From: an uncultured Hungatella sp.
Lineage (GTDB): Bacteria; Bacillota; Clostridia; Lachnospirales; Lachnospiraceae
DNA: 64,000 nucleotides
Direction of reading: 5' to 3'
NCBI GenBank assembly: GCA_910585435.1
Contig: CAJUEJ010000021.1
Location: 1 to 64,000, forward strand
Position numbers and translations under genes: made by a program. The notes beneath the pieces are model-generated. The model had not been told where the DNA came from and ran no database searches. It saw only the letters and a list, made by a program, of their open reading frames with translations. Position 1 is the first letter of the stretch; each line of letters starts with the position of its first letter. This document shows, piece after piece, positions 1 to 7,988 of the stretch.

Positions 1-2
1 AC

Positions 3-76
3 TTTACAGCTCCTGCACAAAGAAATGGAGGTGCTTTCACATGGGGAATCCGAATTTTTTACCCTAATCCTATAAT
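3..76 (+). promoter_or_regulatory. Putative autoregulated promoter of the first two-component system
   Basis: A TATAAT -10 hexamer lies at 71-76 with no recognisable -35 box, which suggests activator dependence. Upstream, TTTACA (3-8), TGCACA (14-19) and TTCACA (36-41) fall on an 11-base phase (the step at 25 is not conserved). This is the same phase as the stronger TTCA array at 2080-2118. Autoregulation by the adjacent response regulator is inference. The region 77-261 is an AT-rich leader in which I see no other element. Confidence 0.35.
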
Positions 77-261
77 ATTAAAAATTTTATTTCATTTTTG
101 TGGAAGAGGATGTAAAATAAGGCCAATGTATGTTCTATGGCATCTATTATATGGTTTCAAATATTGACTGCTTTGTCTGTCTTGTATTCCTGTATGAAAA
201 GAAATATAATAAAGCGAATGGACAAAAGCTGCAATAGAAAAAAAGAAAGAGGGTTGATTTC

Positions 262-939
262 ATGGCCAATATTCTGGTTGTTGAAGATGAAAAGAGCATG
301 CAGGAAATTATTGTGGAATATATGCAGCGAGGCGGACATACCTGTTTTACGGCAGACGATGGAATGGATGCGCTCATGGTATTGAAGAATCATCCCATGG
401 ATCTGCTGATCCTGGATATTATGATGCCCCATCTTGACGGGTTTTCTGTCTGTAAGATGGCAAGGAAAATAAGCAGCCTCCCTATTATCATGCTGACGGC
501 CAAGAGCAATGAGGATGATAAATTAAAAGGCTATGATCTGGGCGCAGATGATTACATGACAAAACCTTTCAGCCCGAAGGTGCTGCTGGCAAAAGCAAAC
601 GCCTTGCTGCGCCGCTTATCTGTTTTTCCGGCAGACACCGTAAACGCTGTTTATGGTGGAAATATTTCCATCCTCCCGTCTGCCCATAAGGTTTTTCTGG
701 AGGGGCAGGAGATTACCCTGGCCTACAAGGAATATGAACTGCTTTATTTCCTTATGTCAAACCCAGGACAGGTTTTCAGCCGGGAACAACTGTTAAACCG
801 GATATGGGGATATGACTTTGAAGGAACCACCAGAACAGTGGATACACATATTAAAACCCTCCGGCAAAAACTGGGCGGGGAGGGCAGACATATCGTTACG
901 CTTATCCGGTCCGGATACAAATTTGAGGTGACAGCATGA
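262..939 (+). CDS. OmpR/PhoB-family DNA-binding response regulator
   Basis: 225 residues, the usual length for this family. The receiver domain (about 1-120) has the acidic pair at E8/D9, the phospho-acceptor D52 in LLILDIMMP and K101 in TKPF. The C-terminal winged helix (about 130-225) ends in the typical RSGYKFEV strand. It overlaps the downstream kinase by ATGA, so the two form a translationally coupled two-component pair. Its probable targets are the TTCA repeat array at 2080-2118 and the ABC operon behind it; that is inferred from position. The domain makeup resembles VanR-like regulators of Firmicutes, but the signal cannot be read from the sequence. An AAGAGGG ribosome binding site precedes the ATG. 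Confidence 0.92.
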   Translation: MANILVVEDEKSMQEIIVEYMQRGGHTCFTADDGMDALMVLKNHPMDLLILDIMMPHLDGFSVCKMARKISSLPIIMLTAKSNEDDKLKGYDLGADDYMTKPFSPKVLLAKANALLRRLSVFPADTVNAVYGGNISILPSAHKVFLEGQEITLAYKEYELLYFLMSNPGQVFSREQLLNRIWGYDFEGTTRTVDTHIKTLRQKLGGEGRHIVTLIRSGYKFEVTA

Positions 940-2012
940 AAATGAGTGACCATATGAAGCTATTTACCATCCGGAAAAAAATAGTAATGGCTTCCAAACT
1001 GATGGGAGCTATTCTGGTGTTGTCTTATGTGTTTTCGACCAGTCTGCCGTTAAACCCAGATGTTTCTTTTATGATCTGGCTGGTATTTGTTGCCGTCTTA
1101 ATCTGCGTGATTGACCTGTGGATGGCCCGGTTTATTTCAAAGCCTGTGTCTGAACTGAATGAAGCCGCCGGCCGGATGGCAGATTTAGACTTCTCACATC
1201 TTTGCACGGTGACAGGGCGTGATGAGTTTGGGCAGCTTTCCCATAGTCTGAACGTTATGTCCGGAAATCTTCAGAAAGCATTTGAGGAGCTGGAACAGGC
1301 AAACAGGAAGCTGGAACAGGATGTGGAGCAGAAAAAGCGCCTGCTGGCTGAACGAAAGGAACTGGTTGACAACCTTTCCCACGAAATGAAAACGCCTCTG
1401 GGCGTAATCCGGGCCTATGCCGAAGGACTGCATGATGAAACAGATGAAGGAAAAAGGCAGGATTATTCTGAAGTCATCATAGCAGAAACAGAACGTATGG
1501 GCAGCCTGATTACGACACTGCTTGACTTATCTGCACTGGAAAACGGGGCCATAGAGCTTACCCCGGAGCGCTTCGATTTTGTGGAATTTCTGGAGACTGT
1601 AGCCGGGCGGCTGCTGATGGATATCCCGGATGCTGATTTTGAGCTTCAGTATGAACTGCCGGGTCTGCCTGTTTATGTCCATACAGATAAGGCCAGAATG
1701 GAGCAGGTGCTAAATAATCTGATCGTCAATGCAAAGCGGAATACCCGGCCAGGCGGTGTATTGAAGCTTTCGCTCACAGAACGAAATGATGTTCTGGACT
1801 TTTCCATCTATAACCAGGGACATTGCATCCCGGAGGAAAACCTTTCAAAAATCTGGACGAAATTTTACCGTGATAAAAATACAAAATACAGCGGTTCCGG
1901 ACTGGGGCTTGCGATCGTGGCACGGATTCTTTCCATGCAGAATTTTGTGTATGGTGCAGAAAACCATCCGGACGGGGTGGAATTCTATTTTTCCATTCCT
2001 ATTGTAAAATAA
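936..2012 (+). CDS. Membrane sensor histidine kinase, partner of the upstream regulator
   Basis: 358 residues. Two membrane segments (about 15-34 and 44-66) leave only a very short loop outside, so this is an intramembrane-sensing type of kinase. A HAMP domain follows (about 67-118), then a coiled linker, the dimerisation/phospho-acceptor helix with H149 in NLSHEMKTPLG, and a HATPase domain with N box NLIVNAKRNT and G2 box GSGLGLAIV. The G1 box reads NQGHCIPEEN instead of a canonical DxGxG, a variant that I recall from related Firmicutes kinases. The start ATG overlaps the regulator stop codon (ATGA). Kinases with such short loops often work with an ABC transporter, which fits the operon at 2184-5187. 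Confidence 0.9.
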   Translation: MKMSDHMKLFTIRKKIVMASKLMGAILVLSYVFSTSLPLNPDVSFMIWLVFVAVLICVIDLWMARFISKPVSELNEAAGRMADLDFSHLCTVTGRDEFGQLSHSLNVMSGNLQKAFEELEQANRKLEQDVEQKKRLLAERKELVDNLSHEMKTPLGVIRAYAEGLHDETDEGKRQDYSEVIIAETERMGSLITTLLDLSALENGAIELTPERFDFVEFLETVAGRLLMDIPDADFELQYELPGLPVYVHTDKARMEQVLNNLIVNAKRNTRPGGVLKLSLTERNDVLDFSIYNQGHCIPEENLSKIWTKFYRDKNTKYSGSGLGLAIVARILSMQNFVYGAENHPDGVEFYFSIPIVK

Positions 2013-2030
2013 AAATCAATCCAAACGAAA

Positions 2031-2070
2031 AGCTTTGGTTACTGAAAAGTAATTGAGGCTTTTTTATTTT
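2031..2070 (+). terminator. Rho-independent terminator after the first two-component system
   Basis: A 13-base-pair stem (2031-2043 with 2048-2060, several G-U pairs) closes a GAAA loop and is followed by TTTTTTATTTTT. It separates the regulator/kinase transcript from the ABC operon, which therefore needs its own promoter. Confidence 0.75.
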
Positions 2071-2079
2071 TGAAAAGAT

Positions 2080-2118
2080 TTCACAGAGGCTTCACATCGA
2101 TTTCACATGGACTTCAAC
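2080..2118 (+). promoter_or_regulatory. Four TTCA repeats at exact 11-base spacing, putative response-regulator binding array
   Basis: TTCACA starts at 2080, 2091 and 2102, and TTCAAC at 2113. This is one hexamer per helical turn on one face of the DNA, as seen in OmpR/PhoB-family binding sites. A weak -10-like TATTCT follows at 2128-2133 and a strong ribosome binding site (GGAGG) at 2171. The array lies between the terminator and the ABC operon. Control by the regulator at 262-939 is inferred from position and site type. Confidence 0.6.
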
Positions 2119-2183
2119 GCGCTTTTTTATTCTTACCCCATCAGAAGGAAAGATATTTTCCTAAAAATAAGGAGGTAGCGGTT

Positions 2184-2336
2184 ATGTTTTTAGGTTTGGA
2201 ATGGTACTGGTGGATTGTGATTGTGGTGGTACTCATTGTTTCTATCCCGTTCAAGGTAAAATTTATGAAATGGTGGAGTAAGCGCCAGCAGGAGCAGAAG
2301 AAGGGACAGCATGGAAAGTGGGGTGACGATGAATGA
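2184..2336 (+). CDS. 50-residue single-membrane-segment peptide at the head of the ABC operon
   Basis: The ATG at 2184 follows AAGGAGGT with good spacing and encodes 50 residues. A longer frame opens upstream but runs through the terminator and repeat array, so I reject that start. The product has a short outside end, one hydrophobic helix (about residues 6-24, WYWWIVIVVVLIVSI) and a strongly basic, Gln/Lys-rich tail ending GKWGDDE. Its stop overlaps the start of the ABC ATPase gene (ATGA), which implies coupled translation and a role with that transporter. I do not recognise the family. It could be a transporter subunit, a sensor link to the kinase or a small stress peptide. Confidence 0.7.
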   Translation: MFLGLEWYWWIVIVVVLIVSIPFKVKFMKWWSKRQQEQKKGQHGKWGDDE

Positions 2337-3181
2337 TTGAGGTCAGGAACCTGACATTTTCTTACAGCAAAGACAAACAGGCCCTCCATGGTCTCGACTT
2401 CACTGTGGAGGACGGGGAGATTTTCGGCTTCCTGGGGCCGAACGGCTCCGGAAAGTCTACAACCCAGAAGATACTCACTGGGATATTGAAGGGGCATGGC
2501 GGGAAAGTCTCCCTGTTCGGGCAGGACATTTCCGCTGCCCGCGGGCAGGAGTTTTTCCAGAAGATCGGAGTCCTCTTTGAGTTTCCCTATCTGTATGCCA
2601 ATTTAAGCGCTGTGGACAATTTGAACTATTTCGCGACCTTCTACCCAAAGGAGCAGCGGCGGGATGTGGGGGAGCTGCTGGACACACTGGAGTTTAAGCC
2701 GGACTTTCTGAAAAAGCCAGTGTCCTCCTACTCCAAGGGAATGCGCCAGAGGGTAAGTATGGCGCGGGCGCTGGTGAGTAACCCCCGGTTGCTGTTCCTG
2801 GATGAACCCACCAGCGGCCTTGACCCTTCCGGTGCGGTGCTGTTCCGGAAGATCATCGAGCAGGAGCGGAAAAAAGGGACGACAGTCTTTGTCACTACCC
2901 ACAATATGGTGGACGCTGACCTCCTGTGCGACAGGGTGGCATTCATCACTAACGGGAACCTGGTGGCTTTGGACACACCCAGGCGCCTGAAGGAGAAAAA
3001 CAGCAATCACCAGGTGGTTATCGAATATCTGTACCAGGGGCAGCGGGAGACGAAAACTATTGAGGCACGGTCTCTGGAGACGGGCATTCCCTTTGCTCAC
3101 GATGCGATCATCAGCATCCACTCCCAGGAACCGACACTGGAGGAGATGTTCATTCAGTACACGGGAAGGGGGCTGTCCTGA
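2333..3181 (+). CDS. ABC transporter ATP-binding protein
   Basis: 282 residues. Walker A GPNGSGKST lies near residue 37, the signature is YSKGMRQR, Walker B is LLFLDEPTSGLD, and the H-loop is THN. The long C-terminal part after about residue 215 is typical of exporters of the drug/lantibiotic-immunity/CcmA type. It is translationally coupled on both sides: ATGA overlap with the 50-residue peptide upstream, and a one-base TGATG overlap with the permease downstream. It should energise the two permeases encoded at 3181-5187. Neighbouring two-component genes suggest export or resistance towards a membrane-active compound, but the substrate is unknown. Confidence 0.9.
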   Translation: MIEVRNLTFSYSKDKQALHGLDFTVEDGEIFGFLGPNGSGKSTTQKILTGILKGHGGKVSLFGQDISAARGQEFFQKIGVLFEFPYLYANLSAVDNLNYFATFYPKEQRRDVGELLDTLEFKPDFLKKPVSSYSKGMRQRVSMARALVSNPRLLFLDEPTSGLDPSGAVLFRKIIEQERKKGTTVFVTTHNMVDADLLCDRVAFITNGNLVALDTPRRLKEKNSNHQVVIEYLYQGQRETKTIEARSLETGIPFAHDAIISIHSQEPTLEEMFIQYTGRGLS

Positions 3182-4173
3182 TGGGAAAAGGTTTTTGCGC
3201 TCTGTTCAAAAAAGACTGCCGGATGCTGGCATCGGGGAAGTTCTTCCTGATGGCGATTGGTTTTCTGGCTCTCTATACGGCCTATGTGAACCTGGGCTAT
3301 ATCCGCTTCATGCAGATGGAGCCCTACCATGTGTACCTGTATGACCCGGCGGAAACGCAAGTCTTTAAATCCTCTCTGGTGCAGACCGTTTTGTCCATGG
3401 AGGCTATGGACGCCGCCCTGTCCTCCGATGCCAACGGCGTGGGGCTGGACGCCAGTGCCGGGGATGTGCGGGTGGTGATTTACAAAGGGGCAGAACCCAT
3501 TGACCGCCACCGGGCGGACTATGCCCTGTCCCTGTTGGAGCCCTCGGTGAGCCTGCCCCCGGAGGTGCTTGGCACAAACACGCCGGAACAGAAAGCCAGG
3601 AAAGAAATCACCTGTGAACTGCTGTTTTTCGAGTTAGCCGCTGTGGGCTTTCTGGGGATTGCCGCTGTGCTGTTCAAGGAAAAGGGCATGGGTGTGATCC
3701 GCGTCCACGCCATTCTCCCGCTGCAAAAAGATCTGTTCCTGCTGTCCAAGTTGGCAGTGTTCCTGTTTTCCGATCTGGTCTTTGCGGTACTGCTCACCCT
3801 GCTGAACACAGGGCTTGCAGATGGGGCGGCGGTGCTGCCTGCCGTTCTGCTTCAGACAACAATCCTGTCGCTGCTGATGGCTCTGGTGGGCTTGCTCTGT
3901 GCGCTGCTACTAAAGGATTTCCGGCAATTTACACTGGCTTATCTGGTCATTGCCATTTTTGCTGCAACACCTGTATTTTTGTCCGCCAATACATCGGTCA
4001 AGTTTGACTGGATTCACTATCATCCGTTTTATCATGTCTACATGGGGCTGAAAAACGCCTATTTTGGAACGGCTATCCCGCCAGTCTATTATGCCAGTGT
4101 TGTCGGTATGATTGTGCTGCTGTTCCTAGCGGTGCGGCTTGCGTTTCATCGGGAAATCGGAAAGGAGGGGTGA
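3181..4173 (+). CDS. ABC transporter permease (ABC-2-like), first subunit
   Basis: 330 residues. A membrane segment near residues 20-40 is followed by an outside domain (about 45-145), then five further hydrophobic segments from about 150 to the end. This layout is that of ABC-2-type export permeases with an ectodomain after the first helix. Its start overlaps the ATPase stop by one base, and the second permease begins three bases after its stop. The paired permeases with one ATPase suggest a heterodimeric exporter. No similarity to a named family member is certain. Confidence 0.8.
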   Translation: MGKGFCALFKKDCRMLASGKFFLMAIGFLALYTAYVNLGYIRFMQMEPYHVYLYDPAETQVFKSSLVQTVLSMEAMDAALSSDANGVGLDASAGDVRVVIYKGAEPIDRHRADYALSLLEPSVSLPPEVLGTNTPEQKARKEITCELLFFELAAVGFLGIAAVLFKEKGMGVIRVHAILPLQKDLFLLSKLAVFLFSDLVFAVLLTLLNTGLADGAAVLPAVLLQTTILSLLMALVGLLCALLLKDFRQFTLAYLVIAIFAATPVFLSANTSVKFDWIHYHPFYHVYMGLKNAYFGTAIPPVYYASVVGMIVLLFLAVRLAFHREIGKEG

Positions 4174-4176
4174 GGC

Positions 4177-5187
4177 ATGAAAGGATTAAAATATCAAATG
4201 AAAAGCGTTCTGCGGGATAAATTCTGCCTGATGACCTTCCTGCTCCCTATTCTGGTGGCTGTGGCGCTGAATTTCATGGGTTCCATTGATATGTCAAGCC
4301 TGGGGGAACTGCACTTTGGAGTGCTGGAAAATGAGCTGTCCCCACAGACGGTCACATGGCTGGAGCGGTATGGGCCGGTAACGGCATATGGGACACAGGA
4401 AGAACTGACCGCTGCCATCAACGAACCGTCCACCAATGTGATCGGTGTGAGGACAGATGGTGACAGCCTCAAAACTGCGGTCAGTGGGGACGAGCTGGAT
4501 ATTTTCCGGCAGGCGGCAGCGACTCTGCCTGCCCTCTATGAGCACCGGGAAGCGGCGAGCCAGGCAGAGATCCAGACGTTGGAGCGCCCGGACATCATGG
4601 AAAGTCTGCAGGGCATCTTTATCCCTGCCGTGCTGATCGTCGCTATGTTTATGGGCTGTACCTTTAACGCCATGAATATCATTTCTGAAAAAGAAGATGG
4701 CGTGGCCTTTGTCAACGAGATCCTTCCCACGACGCCAAGTCAGTATATTTTGCAGAAAGTTGTTGTGGGTTTCCTCTTTGGCAGCCTGTCCTCCATTGTG
4801 ACCGCTTGTATCTGTTTCCCATTGTCCTTGCAAAATTTGTGGCTCATGCTGGCATTGATTGTGCTTTCATCCTTTGTGGCAGCGTTGATCGGCCTGTTTA
4901 TCGGAAAGTTTTCCGAGGGCCTGCTGATCGGAGTGGTCTATATCAAAATCGTCATGCTGCTGTTCCTGGCAGTACCTTTTGTATGCGCTCTGATCGGGGT
5001 AAGCGGGCCACTGGCGGTCATCTGCAATATCGTTCCATCCCAGCCGGCCTTTGAAGGCATCATGGCCCTGTCCGCCGGGAGTATAGGGACAGCGATGAAA
5101 GATGTTAGTATTCTTGCAATTCACTGTATCGTATGGTTTGTGCTGTATGTTTTGCTCTCCACTCAGCATAAAAAGCAATCGATTTGA
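4177..5187 (+). CDS. ABC transporter permease (ABC-2-like), second subunit
   Basis: 336 residues. The first helix (about 17-34) is followed by an outside domain of about 115 residues and five membrane segments (about 150-330). The organisation matches the preceding gene, although the sequences differ. It is the last gene of the operon. The region 5188-5243 behind it has no convincing terminator. Confidence 0.8.
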   Translation: MKGLKYQMKSVLRDKFCLMTFLLPILVAVALNFMGSIDMSSLGELHFGVLENELSPQTVTWLERYGPVTAYGTQEELTAAINEPSTNVIGVRTDGDSLKTAVSGDELDIFRQAAATLPALYEHREAASQAEIQTLERPDIMESLQGIFIPAVLIVAMFMGCTFNAMNIISEKEDGVAFVNEILPTTPSQYILQKVVVGFLFGSLSSIVTACICFPLSLQNLWLMLALIVLSSFVAALIGLFIGKFSEGLLIGVVYIKIVMLLFLAVPFVCALIGVSGPLAVICNIVPSQPAFEGIMALSAGSIGTAMKDVSILAIHCIVWFVLYVLLSTQHKKQSI

Positions 5188-5243
5188 CAATCTGAAAAAA
5201 TCAGGGTTGTGGGCTTTTGTGGTGGCAGGAGATCAATCAGTCA

Positions 5244-5315
5244 TTCAATTATCACTTTTATCTGGTAAAATATAAGTTACAGGAAGTTCATCTGCCTGCA
5301 AGTGCGGACTTCCTG
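5244..5315 (+). promoter_or_regulatory. Putative promoter and leader hairpin for the second two-component system
   Basis: TTCAAT (5244-5249), a 16-base spacer and TAAAAT (5266-5271, preceded by TGG, an extended -10) form a plausible promoter. The leader then holds a perfect 8-base inverted repeat, CAGGAAGT at 5280-5287 with ACTTCCTG at 5308-5315. The hairpin may be an RNA structure or a DNA-binding palindrome; the sequence does not decide. Confidence 0.45.
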
Positions 5316-5384
5316 GGCGAATGAGCCGTTTTACTGCAGGTGATGTCATTGAAAAAGGTAAAGAGGAAAGGACTGGAGACTGAC

Positions 5385-6056
5385 ATGGTTGATCTGTATT
5401 ATATTGAGGATGATCCGGGTATTGCATGGATCGTAAAAGAATATCTGGAACAGAAGGGCTTTAAGGTAACGATCTTTGTAACGCTGGCACAGGCGGGACA
5501 GGCACTAAAGGAACATGTCCCAACCCTTGTTTTGCTGGACTGGAACATGCCGGATGGACATGGGGACGGTTTGTGCCGATGGATTCGAAAGAACTGGAAA
5601 GAGCTGCCCATTATTTTTCTTACTGTCCGGGGAGACTGCGCAGATATTGTTTCAGGCTTTGAAAACGGCGGGGACGATTATATTGTAAAGCCCTTTGAAC
5701 TGGAGGTATTGCATTCGCGGATTCTGGCATTGCTCCGCAGGACCGGCAACGTGGCTAAGCAGTATCTTTCCTGTGACGGGATCCGGATGGATTTAAACCG
5801 TCATACGGTTTTCCACCACTTAGAGGAAATCTTTTTAAGCGAGGTAGAATACCAGCTGCTTTTATGTCTGATGCAGAATAAGGGAAAGACGGTTACCCGG
5901 GAAAAAATACTGGAGCAGGTATGGGATGTAAAAGGAAATTATGTAAACGATAATACATTAACTGTTACCATGAAACGTCTGAGAGACAAGCTTCACCAGC
6001 CGGAGTGCCTGAAAACCGTCAGAAGTGTAGGCTACCGTATGGAGGATACCCTATGA
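5385..6056 (+). CDS. OmpR-family response regulator of the second two-component system
   Basis: I choose ATG 5385 (MVDLYYIEDDPG), which gives 223 residues and puts the conserved E8/D9/D10 cluster at the expected distance. A longer frame from 5340 adds 15 unlike residues. D52 in VLLDWNMPDG is the phospho-acceptor, and the KPFE motif follows. The winged-helix domain (about 125-223) ends in TVRSVGYRME. It overlaps the kinase gene by ATGA. The ABC exporter behind the pair suggests control of FtsX-type export genes, as in antimicrobial-peptide resistance modules; that role is inference. Confidence 0.9.
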   Translation: MVDLYYIEDDPGIAWIVKEYLEQKGFKVTIFVTLAQAGQALKEHVPTLVLLDWNMPDGHGDGLCRWIRKNWKELPIIFLTVRGDCADIVSGFENGGDDYIVKPFELEVLHSRILALLRRTGNVAKQYLSCDGIRMDLNRHTVFHHLEEIFLSEVEYQLLLCLMQNKGKTVTREKILEQVWDVKGNYVNDNTLTVTMKRLRDKLHQPECLKTVRSVGYRMEDTL

Positions 6057-7237
6057 GCAGCCGGAAAAATATACTGGTCACCTTTGGATTCGTCCTGTCT
6101 GTCGGCCTGGTTGCGGCGGCAGTTTCTGTCCTGCTTGCTTCTTACCATTACAGCCGGCTTCAGTTTGAACTGCTGAATGCAATCTGCGGCGAAGTAGTGG
6201 AACAGGAGCCGGAAATAAAAAATATTATTTCCGCAGCCTTGAAGGAATATACAGGAGGAAATCCTGACGGTGTGGCGGAGAAAGATGTGCTGTCTGCATT
6301 GGGATACCGCATTTCTGATTTTTCAGGCGCCACCTCCCGGCAGAATATTTTGTTAGCTGCAACAGGCTTTTTGACAGGAAGCCTGCTGTTTATCGTTACC
6401 TTTCTGTATCGGAATAAAAGGGAAGCCATACGGATCCGGGATCTGGCAGAGTATCTGGAACAGGTGAATACCGGCAGGGCTGCCATTTTGTCCGCTTCGG
6501 GGGAGGATGATTTCTCAAAACTGGAGGATGAGATCTATAAGACAGTAACATTTCTTTATCAGACAAAGGACAGGGCAATACAGGCAAAGAACGATTTTGC
6601 GGAAAATCTGTCCAATATTGCCCACCAGCTCAAAACGCCCATCACAGCTATTTCCCTTTCTGTCCAGATGATGAAGCAGAACATGGATCATAAACATCTG
6701 GAACAGGTAGAAAAACAGCTTTTACGGCTGACACATCTTGAAGATGCGCTGCTGCTCCTTTCCAGGATTGATGCCGGAACCTTACGTTTACAGAGGGATG
6801 AGGCAGATGTCTATACGCTTCTTGTTCTGGCAGCGGATAACCTGCAGCAGCTGTTTGTAAGTTCCCATACTGCTGTTGATATACCGGAGAAGGGGGAAAT
6901 GCTGGTGACTGTGGATCTGGACTGGACCATGGAGGCAGTCATGAATCTGATGAAAAACTGCATGGAGCACAGTCCTGGCGGAACGGTTCACTGTTCCTAT
7001 GCACAGAATCCGCTCTATACAGAAATCCTGATCTGGGACGATGGGGAAGGATTTGCAAAAGAGGACATTCCTCACCTTTTTGAACGGTTTTACCGGGGGA
7101 AAAACCCATGTGAGGGCGGTATCGGAATCGGGCTGGCTTTGTCAAAGGAGTTAATTGAACGCCAGAACGGAACTATACGGGCGAAAAATATACCGGACGG
7201 CGGCGCTCTTTTTGAAATACGCTTTTACAGTCACTGA
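6053..7237 (+). CDS. Sensor histidine kinase of the second two-component system
   Basis: 394 residues from ATG 6053, which overlaps the regulator stop and follows GGAGG at 6041. Membrane helices lie at about 8-30 and 100-121, bracketing a small outside domain of about 70 residues. The phospho-acceptor is in NIAHQLKTPITAIS. The HATPase domain has the N box LMKNCMEHS, G1 WDDGEGFAKED and G2 GIGIGLALSKEL. It is a complete HisKA/HATPase kinase without a recognisable HAMP domain. Its partner and probable target transporter are adjacent. Confidence 0.9.
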   Translation: MSSRKNILVTFGFVLSVGLVAAAVSVLLASYHYSRLQFELLNAICGEVVEQEPEIKNIISAALKEYTGGNPDGVAEKDVLSALGYRISDFSGATSRQNILLAATGFLTGSLLFIVTFLYRNKREAIRIRDLAEYLEQVNTGRAAILSASGEDDFSKLEDEIYKTVTFLYQTKDRAIQAKNDFAENLSNIAHQLKTPITAISLSVQMMKQNMDHKHLEQVEKQLLRLTHLEDALLLLSRIDAGTLRLQRDEADVYTLLVLAADNLQQLFVSSHTAVDIPEKGEMLVTVDLDWTMEAVMNLMKNCMEHSPGGTVHCSYAQNPLYTEILIWDDGEGFAKEDIPHLFERFYRGKNPCEGGIGIGLALSKELIERQNGTIRAKNIPDGGALFEIRFYSH

Positions 7238-7261
7238 GTTGTAACTTTCATTTGGTATACT
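7225..7261 (+). promoter_or_regulatory. Putative regulated promoter of the FtsX-type ABC exporter
   Basis: An extended -10, TGG-TATACT (-10 hexamer at 7256-7261), lies just behind the kinase gene. Its -35 position is occupied by half of an inverted repeat, TTACA (7225-7229) N10 TGTAA (7240-7244). The similarity of the half-sites to TnACA/TGTnA sites of Bce-type regulators is suggestive, but the spacer is longer than the N4 I know for those. Confidence 0.4.
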
Positions 7262-7307
7262 GATTATTGTGAAAAATTATGGGGCAGATGAAAGGAGAAA
7301 ACATAAA

Positions 7308-7988
7308 ATGGAAATTTTGAAATGTGAGGGAGTCAGGAAGGTATATGGCTCCGGCGGAAATCAGGTGACTGCCCTTAACGGGATCGAACTGTCAGTCAGT
7401 AAAGGGGAATTTGTGGCAATCGTCGGGGCATCCGGTTCCGGAAAATCGACCCTGCTGCATATTCTCGGCAGTGTGGATAAGCCCACAGAGGGAAAGGTTA
7501 TGATAGACGGAACCGATCTTTCCAAGCTGAACCAGACAGAGGCGGCAATTTTCCGGCGCAGGAAAGTAGGGATTGTATATCAGTTTTATAACCTTATCCC
7601 GACACTGACGGTGCGTAAGAATATCCTCATGCCTCTTGCACTGGATAAGAAAAAGCCCAACCAGGAATATTTTGAGAAGGTGGTAAATTCTCTTGGCATC
7701 GCGGAAAAGCTTGACGCCTTACCGAGCCAGTTATCAGGAGGCCAGCAGCAGAGAGTAGCGATCGCCCGTTCCCTGATCTACCGGCCGGCCCTGCTTCTGG
7801 CGGACGAGCCTACCGGGAACCTGGATCAGAAAAATTCCAAAGAGATTATCGACATGCTGAAATTATCCAACCGCAATCTGGAGCAGACCATTTTACTGAT
7901 TACCCATGATGAAAAGGTGGCTCTGGAAGCAGAGCGTATTATAACGGTGGAAGACGGCTGCATTATCAGTGATGAACGGCGGAGGTAA
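7308..7988 (+). CDS. ABC transporter ATP-binding protein, LolD/MacB/BceA-like
   Basis: 226 residues from ATG 7308, which follows AAAGGAGAAA; the in-frame GTG at 7269 lacks such a site. Walker A is GASGSGKST, the Q-loop is QFYNLIPTLTV, the signature is LSGGQQQRVAIARS, Walker B is LLLADEPTGNLD and the H-loop is THD. This is the compact form that pairs with FtsX/MacB-fold permeases. Its stop overlaps the permease start. With the kinase/regulator pair upstream it forms a four-gene sensing and export module, most likely against peptide antibiotics (inference). Confidence 0.92.
   Translation: MEILKCEGVRKVYGSGGNQVTALNGIELSVSKGEFVAIVGASGSGKSTLLHILGSVDKPTEGKVMIDGTDLSKLNQTEAAIFRRRKVGIVYQFYNLIPTLTVRKNILMPLALDKKKPNQEYFEKVVNSLGIAEKLDALPSQLSGGQQQRVAIARSLIYRPALLLADEPTGNLDQKNSKEIIDMLKLSNRNLEQTILLITHDEKVALEAERIITVEDGCIISDERRR

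Noticed and set aside
2070..2183. Longer start for the 50-residue peptide
   Set aside because: The extension would translate the terminator and the TTCA array, and the best ribosome binding site is directly before 2184.
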